Of a DNA stretch of 47,095 nucleotides, positions 24,606 through 33,441 are shown piece after piece; positions within the stretch are counted from its first letter, which is position 1; each line of letters begins with the position of its first letter. Source of the DNA: Thermoactinomyces mirandus (GTDB lineage: Bacteria; Bacillota; Bacilli; Thermoactinomycetales; Thermoactinomycetaceae); contig NZ_JACEOL010000047.1 of the NCBI RefSeq assembly GCF_013868055.1, positions 1 to 47,095 on the forward strand. The letters are read 5' to 3'. Position numbers and translations under genes: made by a program. Below the pieces are notes generated by a model. It was not told where the DNA came from, ran no database searches, and saw only the letters and a list, made by a program, of their open reading frames with translations.

Positions 24606-26156
24606 TTATAATGAAATATTGCCATGTTTTTTAGCCGGAAGAATTTCTTTTTTGCTGACCAAAAGTTCCAAGGACTTGGCCAGGTTAAGCCGCGTCTGTC
24701 GCGGATCAATGACGCTGTCAATATAGCCGCGTTCGGCAGCTACATAAGGATTGGCAAACAGATGCCGGTATTCCTTGATCATTTCTTCCCGGGCAGCCTG
24801 TGGATTGTCTGAAGTCTTGATCTCTTTCCTGAAGATGATGTTGGCAGCACCATCCGGCCCCATAACCGCAATCTCGGCTCCAGGCCAGGCAAAGACCTGG
24901 TCAGCCCCCAAATCGCGACTGCACATGGCAAGGTATGCTCCGCCGTAAGCTTTGCGGATGATCACGGTAAGCTTGGGTACCGTGGCTTCAGAATAAGCAT
25001 GCAGCATCTTGGCGCCGTGGCGGATGATTCCTCCGTACTCTTGATTGGTTCCGGGCAAAAAACCTGGTACGTCAACAAAGTTAACAACAGGAATGTTAAA
25101 GGCATCGCAGAACCGAATAAACCGGGCAGCCTTGTCGGAGCTGTCAATATCCAGACATCCGGCCAGTACTGCCGGCTGGTTGGCAATAATTCCTACTGCC
25201 CGCCCGTTTAACCGGGCAAAAGCAGTGATGATGTTGGGAGCGAACAAAGGCTGGACTTCAAAGATCGTGCCCCGATCCATGACCAGGTTTAATATTTCCT
25301 TCATATCGAAGGCTTTATTGGGATTATCGGGAAGTATTTGCAACAGCCCTTCTTCAATCCGTCCGGGATCATCGCCGGTGTTTTGATACGGGGCATCCTC
25401 CATGTTGTTACTGGGCAAATAACCAATTAGCGTTCTGATCGATTGCAGGCACTCATCTTCATCACTGGCGGCAAAATGGGCTACCCCGCTGGTCCGGTTA
25501 TGGGTCAAGGCGCCGCCAAGCTGTTCGCCGCTTACTTCTTCCCCGGTAACCGCTTTGATAACCTGCGGGCCGGCAATAAACATCTCACTTTTCTCCTGCA
25601 CCATGAAGATGAAATCCATCAAGGCCGGGGAATAGACGGCACCACCCGCACATGGTCCCATGATGGCAGCGATCTGGGGAATAACTCCGGAGGCGATTGT
25701 ATTACGGTAAAAGATCTGTCCATAGCCGCTTAAAGCGTCAACGCCTTCCTGAATCCGGGCTCCGCCAGAGTCATTGATGCCGATGATGGGCATGCCGACC
25801 TTGAGGGCCAGATCCTGCAATTTGGCAATTTTTTTGGCATGCATCTCACCCAGAGAACCGCCAAGTACTGTAAAATCCTGGGCAAAAACGGCTACCGGCC
25901 TGCTGTCGATGGTGCCGTACCCAGTTACTACCCCTTCTCCAGGGGTTTCCTTTTTATCCATGCCAAAATTGGTGCAGCGGTGGGCAACAAAAGAGTCAAG
26001 TTCGTTAAAACTTCCGGGATCAAGTAAAGCCGTGATCCGTTCGCGTGCTGTCTTTTTTCCCTGCTGATGCCGTTTGGTGATTTTTTTCTCGCCACCACCG
26101 GCCCAGATTTTGTCCAGTTTCTTTTCCAGTTGCTGTAATTGTTCTTCCATAGCCAT
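24606..26156 (-). CDS. mmdA: Methylmalonyl-CoA decarboxylase carboxyltransferase (alpha) subunit
   Basis: A biotin-dependent acyl-CoA carboxyltransferase of about 516 residues with two crotonase-fold halves. Signatures are KKTARERITALLDPGSF, the oxyanion regions GGSLGEMHAKK, NDSGGARIQEGVDAL and GPCAGGAVYSP, and in the second half FVDVPGFLPGTNQEYGGIIRHGAK and AYGGAYLAMCS. It moves CO2 from (S)-methylmalonyl-CoA to biotin, giving propionyl-CoA. The likely start is the ATG at 26156 (GAGGG 8 bases upstream). A GTG at 26171 would overlap the epimerase stop. Confidence 0.93.
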   Translation of the reverse strand: MAMEEQLQQLEKKLDKIWAGGGEKKITKRHQQGKKTARERITALLDPGSFNELDSFVAHRCTNFGMDKKETPGEGVVTGYGTIDSRPVAVFAQDFTVLGGSLGEMHAKKIAKLQDLALKVGMPIIGINDSGGARIQEGVDALSGYGQIFYRNTIASGVIPQIAAIMGPCAGGAVYSPALMDFIFMVQEKSEMFIAGPQVIKAVTGEEVSGEQLGGALTHNRTSGVAHFAASDEDECLQSIRTLIGYLPSNNMEDAPYQNTGDDPGRIEEGLLQILPDNPNKAFDMKEILNLVMDRGTIFEVQPLFAPNIITAFARLNGRAVGIIANQPAVLAGCLDIDSSDKAARFIRFCDAFNIPVVNFVDVPGFLPGTNQEYGGIIRHGAKMLHAYSEATVPKLTVIIRKAYGGAYLAMCSRDLGADQVFAWPGAEIAVMGPDGAANIIFRKEIKTSDNPQAAREEMIKEYRHLFANPYVAAERGYIDSVIDPRQTRLNLAKSLELLVSKKEILPAKKHGNISL

Positions 26157-26167
26157 TTTGCTTTCCC

Positions 26168-26578
26168 TCACTTTGTTTGGCGTTCAGATAATTCCAGCAG
26201 GATCCCGTTTGTTGCCTTGGGATGAACAAAAGCGATCCGTGCGCCCCCGGCTCCATAGCGCGGTTTCTCGTCGATCAGCCGGATGCCTTTTTCCCTTAAT
26301 TCAGCCAAGGCCACTTCGATATTATCCACACGCAGGGCAATATGCTGGATCCCTTGCCCGCATTTGGCAATGTGTTTGGCGATAGGCCCATCCGGATCAG
26401 TTGACTCCAGCAACTCCAGTTCACTGTCCCCTACCGGCAGGAAAGCTGTCTTCACCTTCTGTTCGGCCACCTCTTCGGTCCCTTGGCACTTTATCCCCAG
26501 AATCTCTTCATAAAAGGGCAACGCCTCCTCAAGGCTCTTGACAGCAATCCCGATATGATCTACACACAAAACTATCAT
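26168..26578 (-). CDS. mce: Methylmalonyl-CoA epimerase
   Basis: A 136-residue vicinal-oxygen-chelate protein with two beta-alpha-beta modules. The metal ligands fit the family: His in VDHIGIAV, His in GIQHIALRV, and Glu in ILLELSE. It interconverts (R)- and (S)-methylmalonyl-CoA, linking the mutase to the decarboxylase. It sits between meaB and mmdA, almost touching mmdA. Confidence 0.93.
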   Translation of the reverse strand: MIVLCVDHIGIAVKSLEEALPFYEEILGIKCQGTEEVAEQKVKTAFLPVGDSELELLESTDPDGPIAKHIAKCGQGIQHIALRVDNIEVALAELREKGIRLIDEKPRYGAGGARIAFVHPKATNGILLELSERQTK

Positions 26579-26631
26579 TTGTCTGAACCTCCTTAACTGA
26601 AAGTGGAAAATTGTTTTGAGATAAACTCATC

Positions 26632-27606
26632 TTATGGATTTCTTGCTTCACACTTTTTGCCTGACAGACTGTTAATCATTGTTTTTGCTGCTGTCCAGGG
26701 ATCAAGTTCCCGGCAATATACCCTGGACAAGACTTCTTCGGACTGGAACCCTTCACTTAGCCGCATCTGAACCAACCGCTCCACCTGGAGTATGACCTCT
26801 TCTTTCAGCCGTTGCTTTCGCCGGCTAACTATGAGTCCCGACTGCTCCAGATGCCGTCGATGTGCCATAATCCCCTTCAGCACATCCTCAACCCCCGTAC
26901 CCTGCCAGGCAATAGTCTTGAGTACCGGAGGCTGCCATTCATCGTCATTTTGTTGTCCCAACTCCAAAGTTGACTGAAGATAACGCACCAACTTGTCGGC
27001 ATCACCACGGTCAGCCTTATTGACAACAAAGATATCTCCAATCTCCATAATGCCTGCCTTGGCCGCCTGGATATCGTCTCCCAGACCGGGGACATCAACC
27101 ATGATGACCGTATCGGCCACCCGCGCCACATCTACCTGGGACTGACCGGCACCTACCGTTTCCACAAACAGATAGTCACAGCCGAAAGCATCGAGCACTA
27201 CCAGAGCATCCCGGGCCGCCCACGATAAACCTCCCAGATTTCCGCGTGTCCCCATACTGCGTATAAAAACCTCAGAATCCAGGGACAATTCTCCCATTCG
27301 CACCCGGTCACCCAGCAGAGCCCCGCCGGTAAAGGGGCTGGTGGGGTCAACAGCCACCACCCCCACACGGCGATTCTGCTGCCGCAGCAATTTCACCAGG
27401 GAATCGGTCAAGGTGCTCTTGCCACTCCCGGCCGGCCCGGTAATGCCAATGATGTATCCCTGTCCACTTTTGCTGTAAAGCTGTTTTAAAATCTCCCTGC
27501 CGGCAGGGTCATTCCTTTCTACCAGGGAGATGATCCTGGCTGCTGCCATTTTGCTCCCCCGATAAAACTCCTGGAGCAATTGTTCCAGCGCATGAGATCC
27601 CATCAT
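26632..27606 (-). CDS. meaB: MeaB/ArgK GTPase chaperone of methylmalonyl-CoA mutase
   Basis: A 324-residue G3E-family GTPase. Walker A is GPAGSGKS (57-64), followed by VAVDPTSPFTGGALLGDRVRM, the ETVGAGQSQVDVA switch region and the NKAD guanine motif. It loads and protects the B12 cofactor of the mutase. A GGGGGA ribosome binding site precedes two ATGs (27606, 27603). It directly follows the mutase small subunit gene in the operon. Confidence 0.95.
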   Translation of the reverse strand: MMGSHALEQLLQEFYRGSKMAAARIISLVERNDPAGREILKQLYSKSGQGYIIGITGPAGSGKSTLTDSLVKLLRQQNRRVGVVAVDPTSPFTGGALLGDRVRMGELSLDSEVFIRSMGTRGNLGGLSWAARDALVVLDAFGCDYLFVETVGAGQSQVDVARVADTVIMVDVPGLGDDIQAAKAGIMEIGDIFVVNKADRGDADKLVRYLQSTLELGQQNDDEWQPPVLKTIAWQGTGVEDVLKGIMAHRRHLEQSGLIVSRRKQRLKEEVILQVERLVQMRLSEGFQSEEVLSRVYCRELDPWTAAKTMINSLSGKKCEARNP

Positions 27607-27663
27607 TTTTCCCCCTTATCCTTAAAGCCCGGCCGGGACTTTAAAGAGTTCATTCCTTCAGCC

Positions 27664-28062
27664 TTAACTGGCCCGGTTCACATGAGTGTGAACAAAGTCG
27701 ATAATTTCCTTCAAGGACGTCCCCGGACCAAAGACGGCAGCAATACCGGCTTCTTTTAGAGCCGGAATTTCATCTTCAGGGATTACTCCGCCGCCAATCA
27801 CCAGAACCTGGTCCCCCATTTGTTCCTTTACCAGCTTGGCCACCCGGGGAAAGAGAAGTTCGTGCCCACCGGAGAGGCTGCTCAGTCCCACTACATCCAC
27901 ATCTTCCTGAATCGCTGCGGCAACCACCTGTTCCGGTGTTTGCCGAATTCCGGTATAAATTACCTCCATACCGGCATCCCGAAAAGCACGGGCAATCACT
28001 TTGGCTCCGCGGTCGTGGCCGTCGAGGCCTACTTTCGCCACAAGGACACGTATCTTACGCAT
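27664..28062 (-). CDS. Methylmalonyl-CoA mutase small subunit (B12-binding)
   Basis: A 132-residue B12-binding flavodoxin-like domain. The cobalt-ligand motif DGHDRG (H16) is followed by GLSSLSGGH and [11 protein letters not shown]. It supplies the cobalamin-binding half of a two-protein mutase in which substrate and cofactor domains are separate, the arrangement seen in archaea and many Firmicutes. It lies 24 bases downstream of the large subunit gene. Confidence 0.95.
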   Translation of the reverse strand: MRKIRVLVAKVGLDGHDRGAKVIARAFRDAGMEVIYTGIRQTPEQVVAAAIQEDVDVVGLSSLSGGHELLFPRVAKLVKEQMGDQVLVIGGGVIPEDEIPALKEAGIAAVFGPGTSLKEIIDFVHTHVNRAS

Positions 28063-28086
28063 TTTTAGGAACCCTCCTTCTTTCTC

Positions 28087-29766
28087 CTAAACAATTTCCG
28101 TGGGTCGATATTCACCGAAAACATCCCTCAGGACATCACAAATTTCGCCAAGGGTTGCATAAGCCTTGACAGCCCGGTATATGGGCGGAATCAGGTTCTC
28201 ATCAGTCCTAGCCCCTCGTCGCAGTTCGGCCAGGCAACGTTTAACCTCCCTGTTATCCCGCTCTTTACGCAGCTGTTTCAGGCGCTGTGCCTGGGATTGG
28301 CCCACAGCCGGATCAACTTTCATGATTTTTGACCTGGATTTTTCTTCTACCTGGAATTTATTGACACCGATGATAGTCCGCCGGCCGGATTCAATTTCCT
28401 GCTGGTAACGGTAGGCGCTATCCTGGATTTCTCTCTGGATATAGCCCTGTTCGATCGCTTTGACTGCACCGCCCAGATCATCAATCTTCCTGATGTAATC
28501 GGCAGCTTCTTTTTCCAGGCGATTGGTCATGCTCTCAATATAGTAGGAGCCGGCCAGAGGATCGATGGTCTCAGCAACGTTGCTTTCATACCCGATAATC
28601 TGCTGCGTCCTCAGAGCAATGCGAACCGCTTCTTCCGTAGGCAGTCCCAGAGCTTCATCATAAGAATTGGTATGCAGGGATTGGGTTCCGCCAAGAACAG
28701 CTGCTAACGCTTGCAGGGTAACACGAACAATATTGTTCAAGGGTTGCTGTGCTGTCAGGGTGTGGCCACAGGTTTGCGTGTGGAAACGTACCTTCATGGA
28801 ACGTGGATTTTTGGCACCAAAGCGTTCCTTCATGATCCGGGCCCAAAGACGCCGGGTTGCCCGGAACTTCGCGATTTCTTCCAATACGTCATTATGGGAG
28901 GCGAAGAAGAAGGACAGCCGTGGGCCAAAATCATCAACATGAAGGCCAGCCTTGAGAGCTGCCTCAACATAGGCAATGCCGTCGGCCAGAGTAAAGGCAA
29001 TTTCCTGGGCGGCTGTGCTGCCGGCTTCCCGAATATGGTAACCGCTGATACTGATCGTGTTCCATCTTGGCACTTCCTTGGAACAAAAGGCAAATATGTC
29101 GGTGATCAGACGCATGGAAGGACTGGGTGGGAAAATGTAGGTGCCGCGGGCGGAATATTCTTTTAAAACGTCATTCTGAATGGTTCCGCGCAAATCTTTC
29201 CAGGGTACCCCCTGCTTTTCTGCCACGGCCATATACATGCACAGAAGTACGGCGGCCGACGCATTGATGGTCATGGAAGTGCTGACCTTGCCCAGGGGGA
29301 TTTCATCAAAAAGAACCTCCATATCGCCCAGGGAGGAAACAGCTACTCCCACTTTGCCTACTTCCCCTTCGGCCATGGGATGGTCAGAGTCATAACCAAT
29401 CTGGGTGGGTAAATCAAAGGCTACACTTAAACCTGTTTGTCCCTGTGACAGAAGATATTTGTAACGCTGGTTGGATTCGACAGCCGTGCCAAAACCGGCG
29501 TATTGGCGCATGGTCCAAAGGCGTCCCCGGTACATGGTGGGCTGCACGCCACGAGTGTAGGGATATTCACCAGGGAACCCGAGATCTTCCAGATAATCCA
29601 GTTCTTCAATATCCTGCGGCGTGTACAGGCGTTCCACCGGGGAACCGGAGACCGTCATAAAGTCAGAATGTCTTTCCGGGTATTTGCCGATTGTTTTTTG
29701 CAGCGTACCCGTTTCCCATTTGTTTTTGGCTTCGGCAACAGCCTGCAAATTATCTTTTTTTACCAT
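28087..29766 (-). CDS. Methylmalonyl-CoA mutase large (substrate-binding) subunit
   Basis: A 559-residue TIM-barrel subunit without the B12 domain, which is encoded separately. [15 protein letters not shown] and [11 protein letters not shown] keep the tyrosine pair typical of true methylmalonyl-CoA mutases. The Ile substitution of hydroxyisobutyryl-CoA mutases (RQIAGF) is absent, and so is the Phe form of isobutyryl-CoA mutases. Other signatures are [15 protein letters not shown] and [16 protein letters not shown]. It rearranges succinyl-CoA and (R)-methylmalonyl-CoA. Confidence 0.94.
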   Translation of the reverse strand: MVKKDNLQAVAEAKNKWETGTLQKTIGKYPERHSDFMTVSGSPVERLYTPQDIEELDYLEDLGFPGEYPYTRGVQPTMYRGRLWTMRQYAGFGTAVESNQRYKYLLSQGQTGLSVAFDLPTQIGYDSDHPMAEGEVGKVGVAVSSLGDMEVLFDEIPLGKVSTSMTINASAAVLLCMYMAVAEKQGVPWKDLRGTIQNDVLKEYSARGTYIFPPSPSMRLITDIFAFCSKEVPRWNTISISGYHIREAGSTAAQEIAFTLADGIAYVEAALKAGLHVDDFGPRLSFFFASHNDVLEEIAKFRATRRLWARIMKERFGAKNPRSMKVRFHTQTCGHTLTAQQPLNNIVRVTLQALAAVLGGTQSLHTNSYDEALGLPTEEAVRIALRTQQIIGYESNVAETIDPLAGSYYIESMTNRLEKEAADYIRKIDDLGGAVKAIEQGYIQREIQDSAYRYQQEIESGRRTIIGVNKFQVEEKSRSKIMKVDPAVGQSQAQRLKQLRKERDNREVKRCLAELRRGARTDENLIPPIYRAVKAYATLGEICDVLRDVFGEYRPTEIV

Positions 29767-29779
29767 TTCAAAACCTCCT

Positions 29780-31273
29780 CTAAACAGGTTTCATACTGCC
29801 AGTTTCCTGGAAACGAACATGCCAGGACAAGGCTTCCGGCAAGTAATGGGGGATGTGTCCTCCTTTACGCAAAGCTTTGTCAAGATAATCTTGCAGCAAG
29901 GGACGATAATCGGGATGGGCGCAATGATCAATAATCAATCTGGCCCGCTCCAACGGACTTTTGTTGCGCAGGTCGGCAACACCCCATTCAGTGATAATTA
30001 CATGGACATTGTGTTCGGTATGGTCAACATGGGAAACCATGGGCACCACGCAGGAAATGGCACCATCGCGGGCCGTGGAGGCCGTGGTAAAAATGGTCAG
30101 GTAGGCGGAACTGGCAAAATCGCCGGAACCGCCGATGCCATTTATCATGCGTGAACCCATGACATGGGTAGAATTGACATTGCCATAGATATCCGCTTCA
30201 AGAGCCGTATTCATGGCAATCACCCCCAGTCGGCGGGCAATTTCCGGATTATTGCTGATCTCCTGGGGTCTGAGAATGATCTTCTGACGATAGTTTCTGA
30301 TATTTTCCTTGAAACGGCGTACTCCTTTCTCAGATAATGTCAGGGAAGTACCTGAGGCAAAACGAAGCTTGCCGGCATCCAGAAGATCCAGGACAGAATC
30401 CTGGATGACCTCGGAGTATAATTCCAGATCATTGAAGTCCGAGTTGACCATGCCTGCCAGAACAGCATTAGCCACGCTTCCCACTCCGGATTGCAAAGGC
30501 AGAAGATTTTTTGGCAATCGATTATGTTTGATTTCGTTATGCAGGAAACTGATCAGGTGATCGGCCATCCGCTGGCTGACCTCATTTATGGGCACCAGAG
30601 GCCGGACATCATCCTGGATGTCGGTTATGACGATCGCTGCGATTTTGCCTGGATCGCAGGGGATATAAGGGGTTCCGATCTGCTCGTCAACCCGTGTCAA
30701 CGGGATCGGCTGACGAGCAGGCGGATCTGCGGGAATATAAATGTCATGCATGCCTTCAAGCTCTAACGGCTGGCTGGTGTTTATCTCAACAATCACCTTG
30801 TCGGCCATCTGTACAAAAGTAGGTGTATTACCAATAGAAGTGCTGGGGATCAGGTTACCCTCAGGAGTTATGGCCACTGCCTCAGCGATGGCCAGATCCA
30901 GGTGGCCAAAAAAGCCATAACGGGCCTGCTGGGGTGTCTGGCTCAAATTTAAATCAATATACTGCACTTTTCTTTCGTTAATGGCATTCCGAATGGATTT
31001 GTTTGTCTGATAAGGAAGCCTCTTGGCAATGACCCCAGCCCGGGTCAAAGCTCCATCCAGTTCATCACCAACGGAAGCTCCGGTCCACAGGTTGATCTTC
31101 AACTGTTCTTCCCTGGCTCGTTCAGCCAAGGCCAAGGGCACTGCTTTGGGATAACCGGCAGGGGTAAAACCGCTGGTTCCTATATTCATGCCATTTTTGA
31201 CCAGCTTGGCAGCCTCGGTGGCTGGCATAACCTTTTCCAGTAACTCTGATCGCTGAATCCGATTCTCTGTCAC
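29780..31273 (-). CDS. Succinyl-CoA:carboxylate CoA-transferase (acetyl-CoA hydrolase/transferase family)
   Basis: A 497-residue class I CoA-transferase of the Cat1/AarC/ScpC type. The catalytic glutamate is E288 in [21 protein letters not shown] and a [21 protein letters not shown] tail region are further family marks. With the rest of the operon, the likely reaction is propionyl-CoA + succinate giving propionate + succinyl-CoA, which closes the cycle without ATP. The start is a GTG behind GAGGGGGGA. It is the first gene of the operon and is preceded by the leader RNA at 31361-31457. Confidence 0.92.
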   Translation of the reverse strand: MTENRIQRSELLEKVMPATEAAKLVKNGMNIGTSGFTPAGYPKAVPLALAERAREEQLKINLWTGASVGDELDGALTRAGVIAKRLPYQTNKSIRNAINERKVQYIDLNLSQTPQQARYGFFGHLDLAIAEAVAITPEGNLIPSTSIGNTPTFVQMADKVIVEINTSQPLELEGMHDIYIPADPPARQPIPLTRVDEQIGTPYIPCDPGKIAAIVITDIQDDVRPLVPINEVSQRMADHLISFLHNEIKHNRLPKNLLPLQSGVGSVANAVLAGMVNSDFNDLELYSEVIQDSVLDLLDAGKLRFASGTSLTLSEKGVRRFKENIRNYRQKIILRPQEISNNPEIARRLGVIAMNTALEADIYGNVNSTHVMGSRMINGIGGSGDFASSAYLTIFTTASTARDGAISCVVPMVSHVDHTEHNVHVIITEWGVADLRNKSPLERARLIIDHCAHPDYRPLLQDYLDKALRKGGHIPHYLPEALSWHVRFQETGSMKPV

Positions 31274-31360
31274 TTCTATCCCCCCTCATGGATGTTTGAA
31301 AATATACTTGTGCCAACTTTGTGAACAAATACACATTTACAACTACAACCAAAGATATAT

Positions 31361-31457
31361 AAAAAGACCTGACTATCCCCTATCAATATGGTTAGGGATA
31401 TGCCAGGTCTTATTAGCTGATATTGCAGTCAGGGTGTTCCTGATTGCTTGCTAATAA
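31361..31457 (-). promoter_or_regulatory. Structured leader RNA with terminator, copy 1 (candidate riboswitch or attenuator)
   Basis: Read on the minus strand, TTATTAGC (450-457 of 31,xxx) pairs with GCTAATAA (410-417), enclosing a small TCAGG/CCTGA hairpin. Next comes a terminator stem GACCTG (404-409) / CAGGTC (366-371) with an inner ATCCC/GGGAT pairing and a TTTTT tract (361-365). A -10-like TATAAT lies at 31465-31470 just upstream, so transcription probably starts at the first arm. The same structure recurs at 32078-32172. It precedes the CoA-transferase operon by about 90 bases. I recognise no known riboswitch class. Confidence 0.65.
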
Positions 31458-31479
31458 AGTGGCGATTATATATGATCAA

Positions 31480-31851
31480 TCAGATATGTTTTGGAACGGC
31501 AGAACTTGCTGGCAATCCCTGTTGTTGGGATACTTTCCATTCCAGATACTTTTCGTTTATGCTTTTAAATGCAGCAATAAGCGCCTTTCGAGCGCTTCCG
31601 TAATATCTTGCTTCCAGACGTTCCACCAGTTCATCAATATCATCGCCCAACTTGTAACCGATAGCCAATTCACTTACAAAACGCCTTGCCAAACCTGTTG
31701 CCAAGGTACAATCAAGATGAACAATTTCCCCTGTATCAGGATTTACTTCCGCACTGATTGCAATCACTTCGTAAATCTTGTAGGCGGTAATCGCAGATGG
31801 TAACTTGGCATGCCCGGTAAAAAAAATCGTATCCTTTGCCAACTCTACCAC
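31480..31851 (-). CDS. DUF3870-family protein
   Basis: A protein of about 120 residues with the DUF3870 pattern: TIFFTGHAKLPSAITA, VNPDTGEIVHLDCTLAT, then GDDIDELVERLEARYYGSARKAL. The function is unknown. The open frame starts with GTG at 31851, but a TTG at 31840-31842 has better spacing from AGGGA. It lies between the two copies of the leader RNA, in the same direction as the propionate operon, which suggests shared control and a linked role in CoA-ester or short-chain acid metabolism. Confidence 0.85.
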   Translation of the reverse strand: MVELAKDTIFFTGHAKLPSAITAYKIYEVIAISAEVNPDTGEIVHLDCTLATGLARRFVSELAIGYKLGDDIDELVERLEARYYGSARKALIAAFKSINEKYLEWKVSQQQGLPASSAVPKHI

Positions 31852-32458
31852 TTCCCTATAGTTCTTTGTACCCTACCAGGCTTTTTAAGTTTGGATACAA
31901 ATTGACTGATCCATATGATGGCTGATTTGAAACAGCACTCCCTTTCCTGAATGAAAGACCAGTTGTTTGCTAGGACAGACTCAGTAATTAAAAGTTGATT
32001 GACTGCCAATTGGATTAAGCGCTGCGTTCTGCTATTGATTTATGACAGCTTGCCTACCAAACTTTGCAAAACAATATAAAAAGACCTGGTTACCCCATAA
32101 AAAACGCTGTCGGGGATTTGCCGGGTCTTATTAGCTGCTTTAGTCAGGGGGGACCTGCCTGTCCACTAATAAAACGGCCTTTATATTATTACTGGTAAAA
32201 GCAAAATTTGTTTTTCAATAACAAATACAAAAAAACACATTTGAAATAACAATACCTTATGGAACCTTATGTAAATATTCACTCATTTTTCCAAAATGTC
32301 ATTTCTTTGCGATTATAATTTATGTCATAGTATAAAAATTTAACAGATAATAAAGTTTCGTTAGTTTTGTTGCCTTGTCCGGATTGCAATCTTGTTGACA
32401 GATCTTTATGAACAATTCATAGTTAAAAAGAAATATATGGATGAGGAGATGGAATAGC
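31852..32458. other. Intergenic region between the DUF3870 gene and the divergent BASS transporter
   Basis: About 600 bases with no gene. It holds the second leader RNA (32078-32172), roughly 220 bases of further 5' UTR for the DUF3870 gene, and the promoter region of the plus-strand transporter. Confidence 0.6.
32078..32172 (-). promoter_or_regulatory. Structured leader RNA with terminator, copy 2
   Basis: On the minus strand, TTATTAG (32166-32172) pairs with CTAATAA (32128-32134) around a CAGG/CCTG hairpin. A terminator stem follows, GACCCGG (32121-32127) / CCAGGTC (32083-32089), with an inner CCCC/GGGG pairing and TTTTT (32078-32082). The conserved joint CAGCTAATAAGACCYGGCA is shared with copy 1, while loop sequences differ with compensating pairs. 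A TATAAA hexamer lies at 32180-32185. The downstream gene is the DUF3870 gene. Confidence 0.65.
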
Positions 32459-33391
32459 TTGAATGTAATTGAGAAATTCGGAAAATTTCTGGGAAATACA
32501 TTTCCGTTTTGGGTATTGCTTATCTCGGTTTGTGCTTTTTATAAACCTGATTACTTTGTCTGGATCAGCCCTTATATTCCCATATTACTAGGAATCGTTA
32601 TGTTTGGAATGGGCTTGACGTTGACTGTTGATGATTTTAAAGAAGTGTTTCGCAGGCCGAAAGAAGTTACAATTGGAGTAATCGGGCATTTTGTAATTAT
32701 GCCGCTCGTAGCCTTTTTTCTGTCTGTTTTGCTGCGACTTCCTCCAGAGGTAGCAATCGGAGTCATTTTAGTCGGCAGTTGCCCCAGCGGAACCGCTTCC
32801 AACGTAATGACCTTCCTGGCAAAAGGAGATGTTGCTTTGGCAGTTTCGATCGCCTCCGTTTCCACCATCCTGTCCCCCATCGTAACACCACTCCTGATCA
32901 TCCTGTTTGCAGGGAAATGGACTTATATTGATCCGTTAAATCTGATCGGATCCATTGTTCAGGTAGTCATTATTCCTATCATACTGGCACTGATTATCAA
33001 ATCGTTTTTCAGACCGTTTGCCAAGGCCAGTGAAAAAGTATTGCCGATCGTAACTGTAATCACGATCATTATTATCATTTCCGCAGTCATCGCCGGGAGC
33101 CAGCAACAACTGGCACAATCCGGATTACTGATTTTTATGGTTGTTGTTCTGCATAACGGAATCGGCTTTTTATTGGGCTATCTGATGGCCAAACTCTTTA
33201 AAATGGACTTGGCCAAGCGCAAAGCCATAACCATGGAAGTTGGCATTCAGAATTCAGGATTGGGGGTAGCCATCGCCATGAGCAATTTCAGTCCGTTAGC
33301 AGCGGTTCCCAGTGCTATCTTCAGTGTTTGGCACAACATTTCCGGCTCCATCCTGGCTGCGCTTTTTTCCCGAATGAAAGAGAAAAAATAA
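32459..33391 (+). CDS. BASS-family (bile acid:Na+ symporter-like) transporter
   Basis: A membrane protein of about 310 residues with nine to ten helices. Family marks are FGMGLTLTVDDFKEVFRRP, the GSCPSGTASNVMTFLAKGD crossover motif and VGIQNSGLGVAIA (second crossover). Bacterial members take up organic anions such as pantoate, pyruvate or other carboxylates with Na+. The TTG at 32459 is preferred because GGAG lies 10 bases before it; an ATG at 32441 overlaps that site. It is divergent from the propionate region, and Na+ coupling would fit the Na+ gradient made there. Confidence 0.9.
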   Translation: MNVIEKFGKFLGNTFPFWVLLISVCAFYKPDYFVWISPYIPILLGIVMFGMGLTLTVDDFKEVFRRPKEVTIGVIGHFVIMPLVAFFLSVLLRLPPEVAIGVILVGSCPSGTASNVMTFLAKGDVALAVSIASVSTILSPIVTPLLIILFAGKWTYIDPLNLIGSIVQVVIIPIILALIIKSFFRPFAKASEKVLPIVTVITIIIIISAVIAGSQQQLAQSGLLIFMVVVLHNGIGFLLGYLMAKLFKMDLAKRKAITMEVGIQNSGLGVAIAMSNFSPLAAVPSAIFSVWHNISGSILAALFSRMKEKK

Positions 33392-33404
33392 TTGATTGGT
33401 AAAC

Positions 33405-33436
33405 ATAAAAGCCCCATTACAATACGGGGCTTTTAC
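33405..33436. terminator. Bidirectional terminator
   Basis: AAAAGCCCC (33407-33415) and GGGGCTTTT (33426-33434) form a stem with A- and T-runs on both sides. It serves both the BASS gene and the converging dnd operon. Confidence 0.85.
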
Positions 33437-33441
33437 TCGTC

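Noticed and set aside
29621..30154. 177-residue plus-strand open frame opposite the mutase and CoA-transferase genes
   Set aside because: It is antisense to two genes with clear motifs and resembles no family.
31274..31320. Sigma-54-like promoter TTGGCAC before the CoA-transferase gene
   Set aside because: The -12 element (TTGC at the right distance) is missing, and a SigA-like -10 box precedes the leader RNA.
31361..32172. Cobalamin riboswitch for the B12-dependent operon
   Set aside because: Neither the B12 box nor the multi-helix core is present; the elements are only about 95 bases long.
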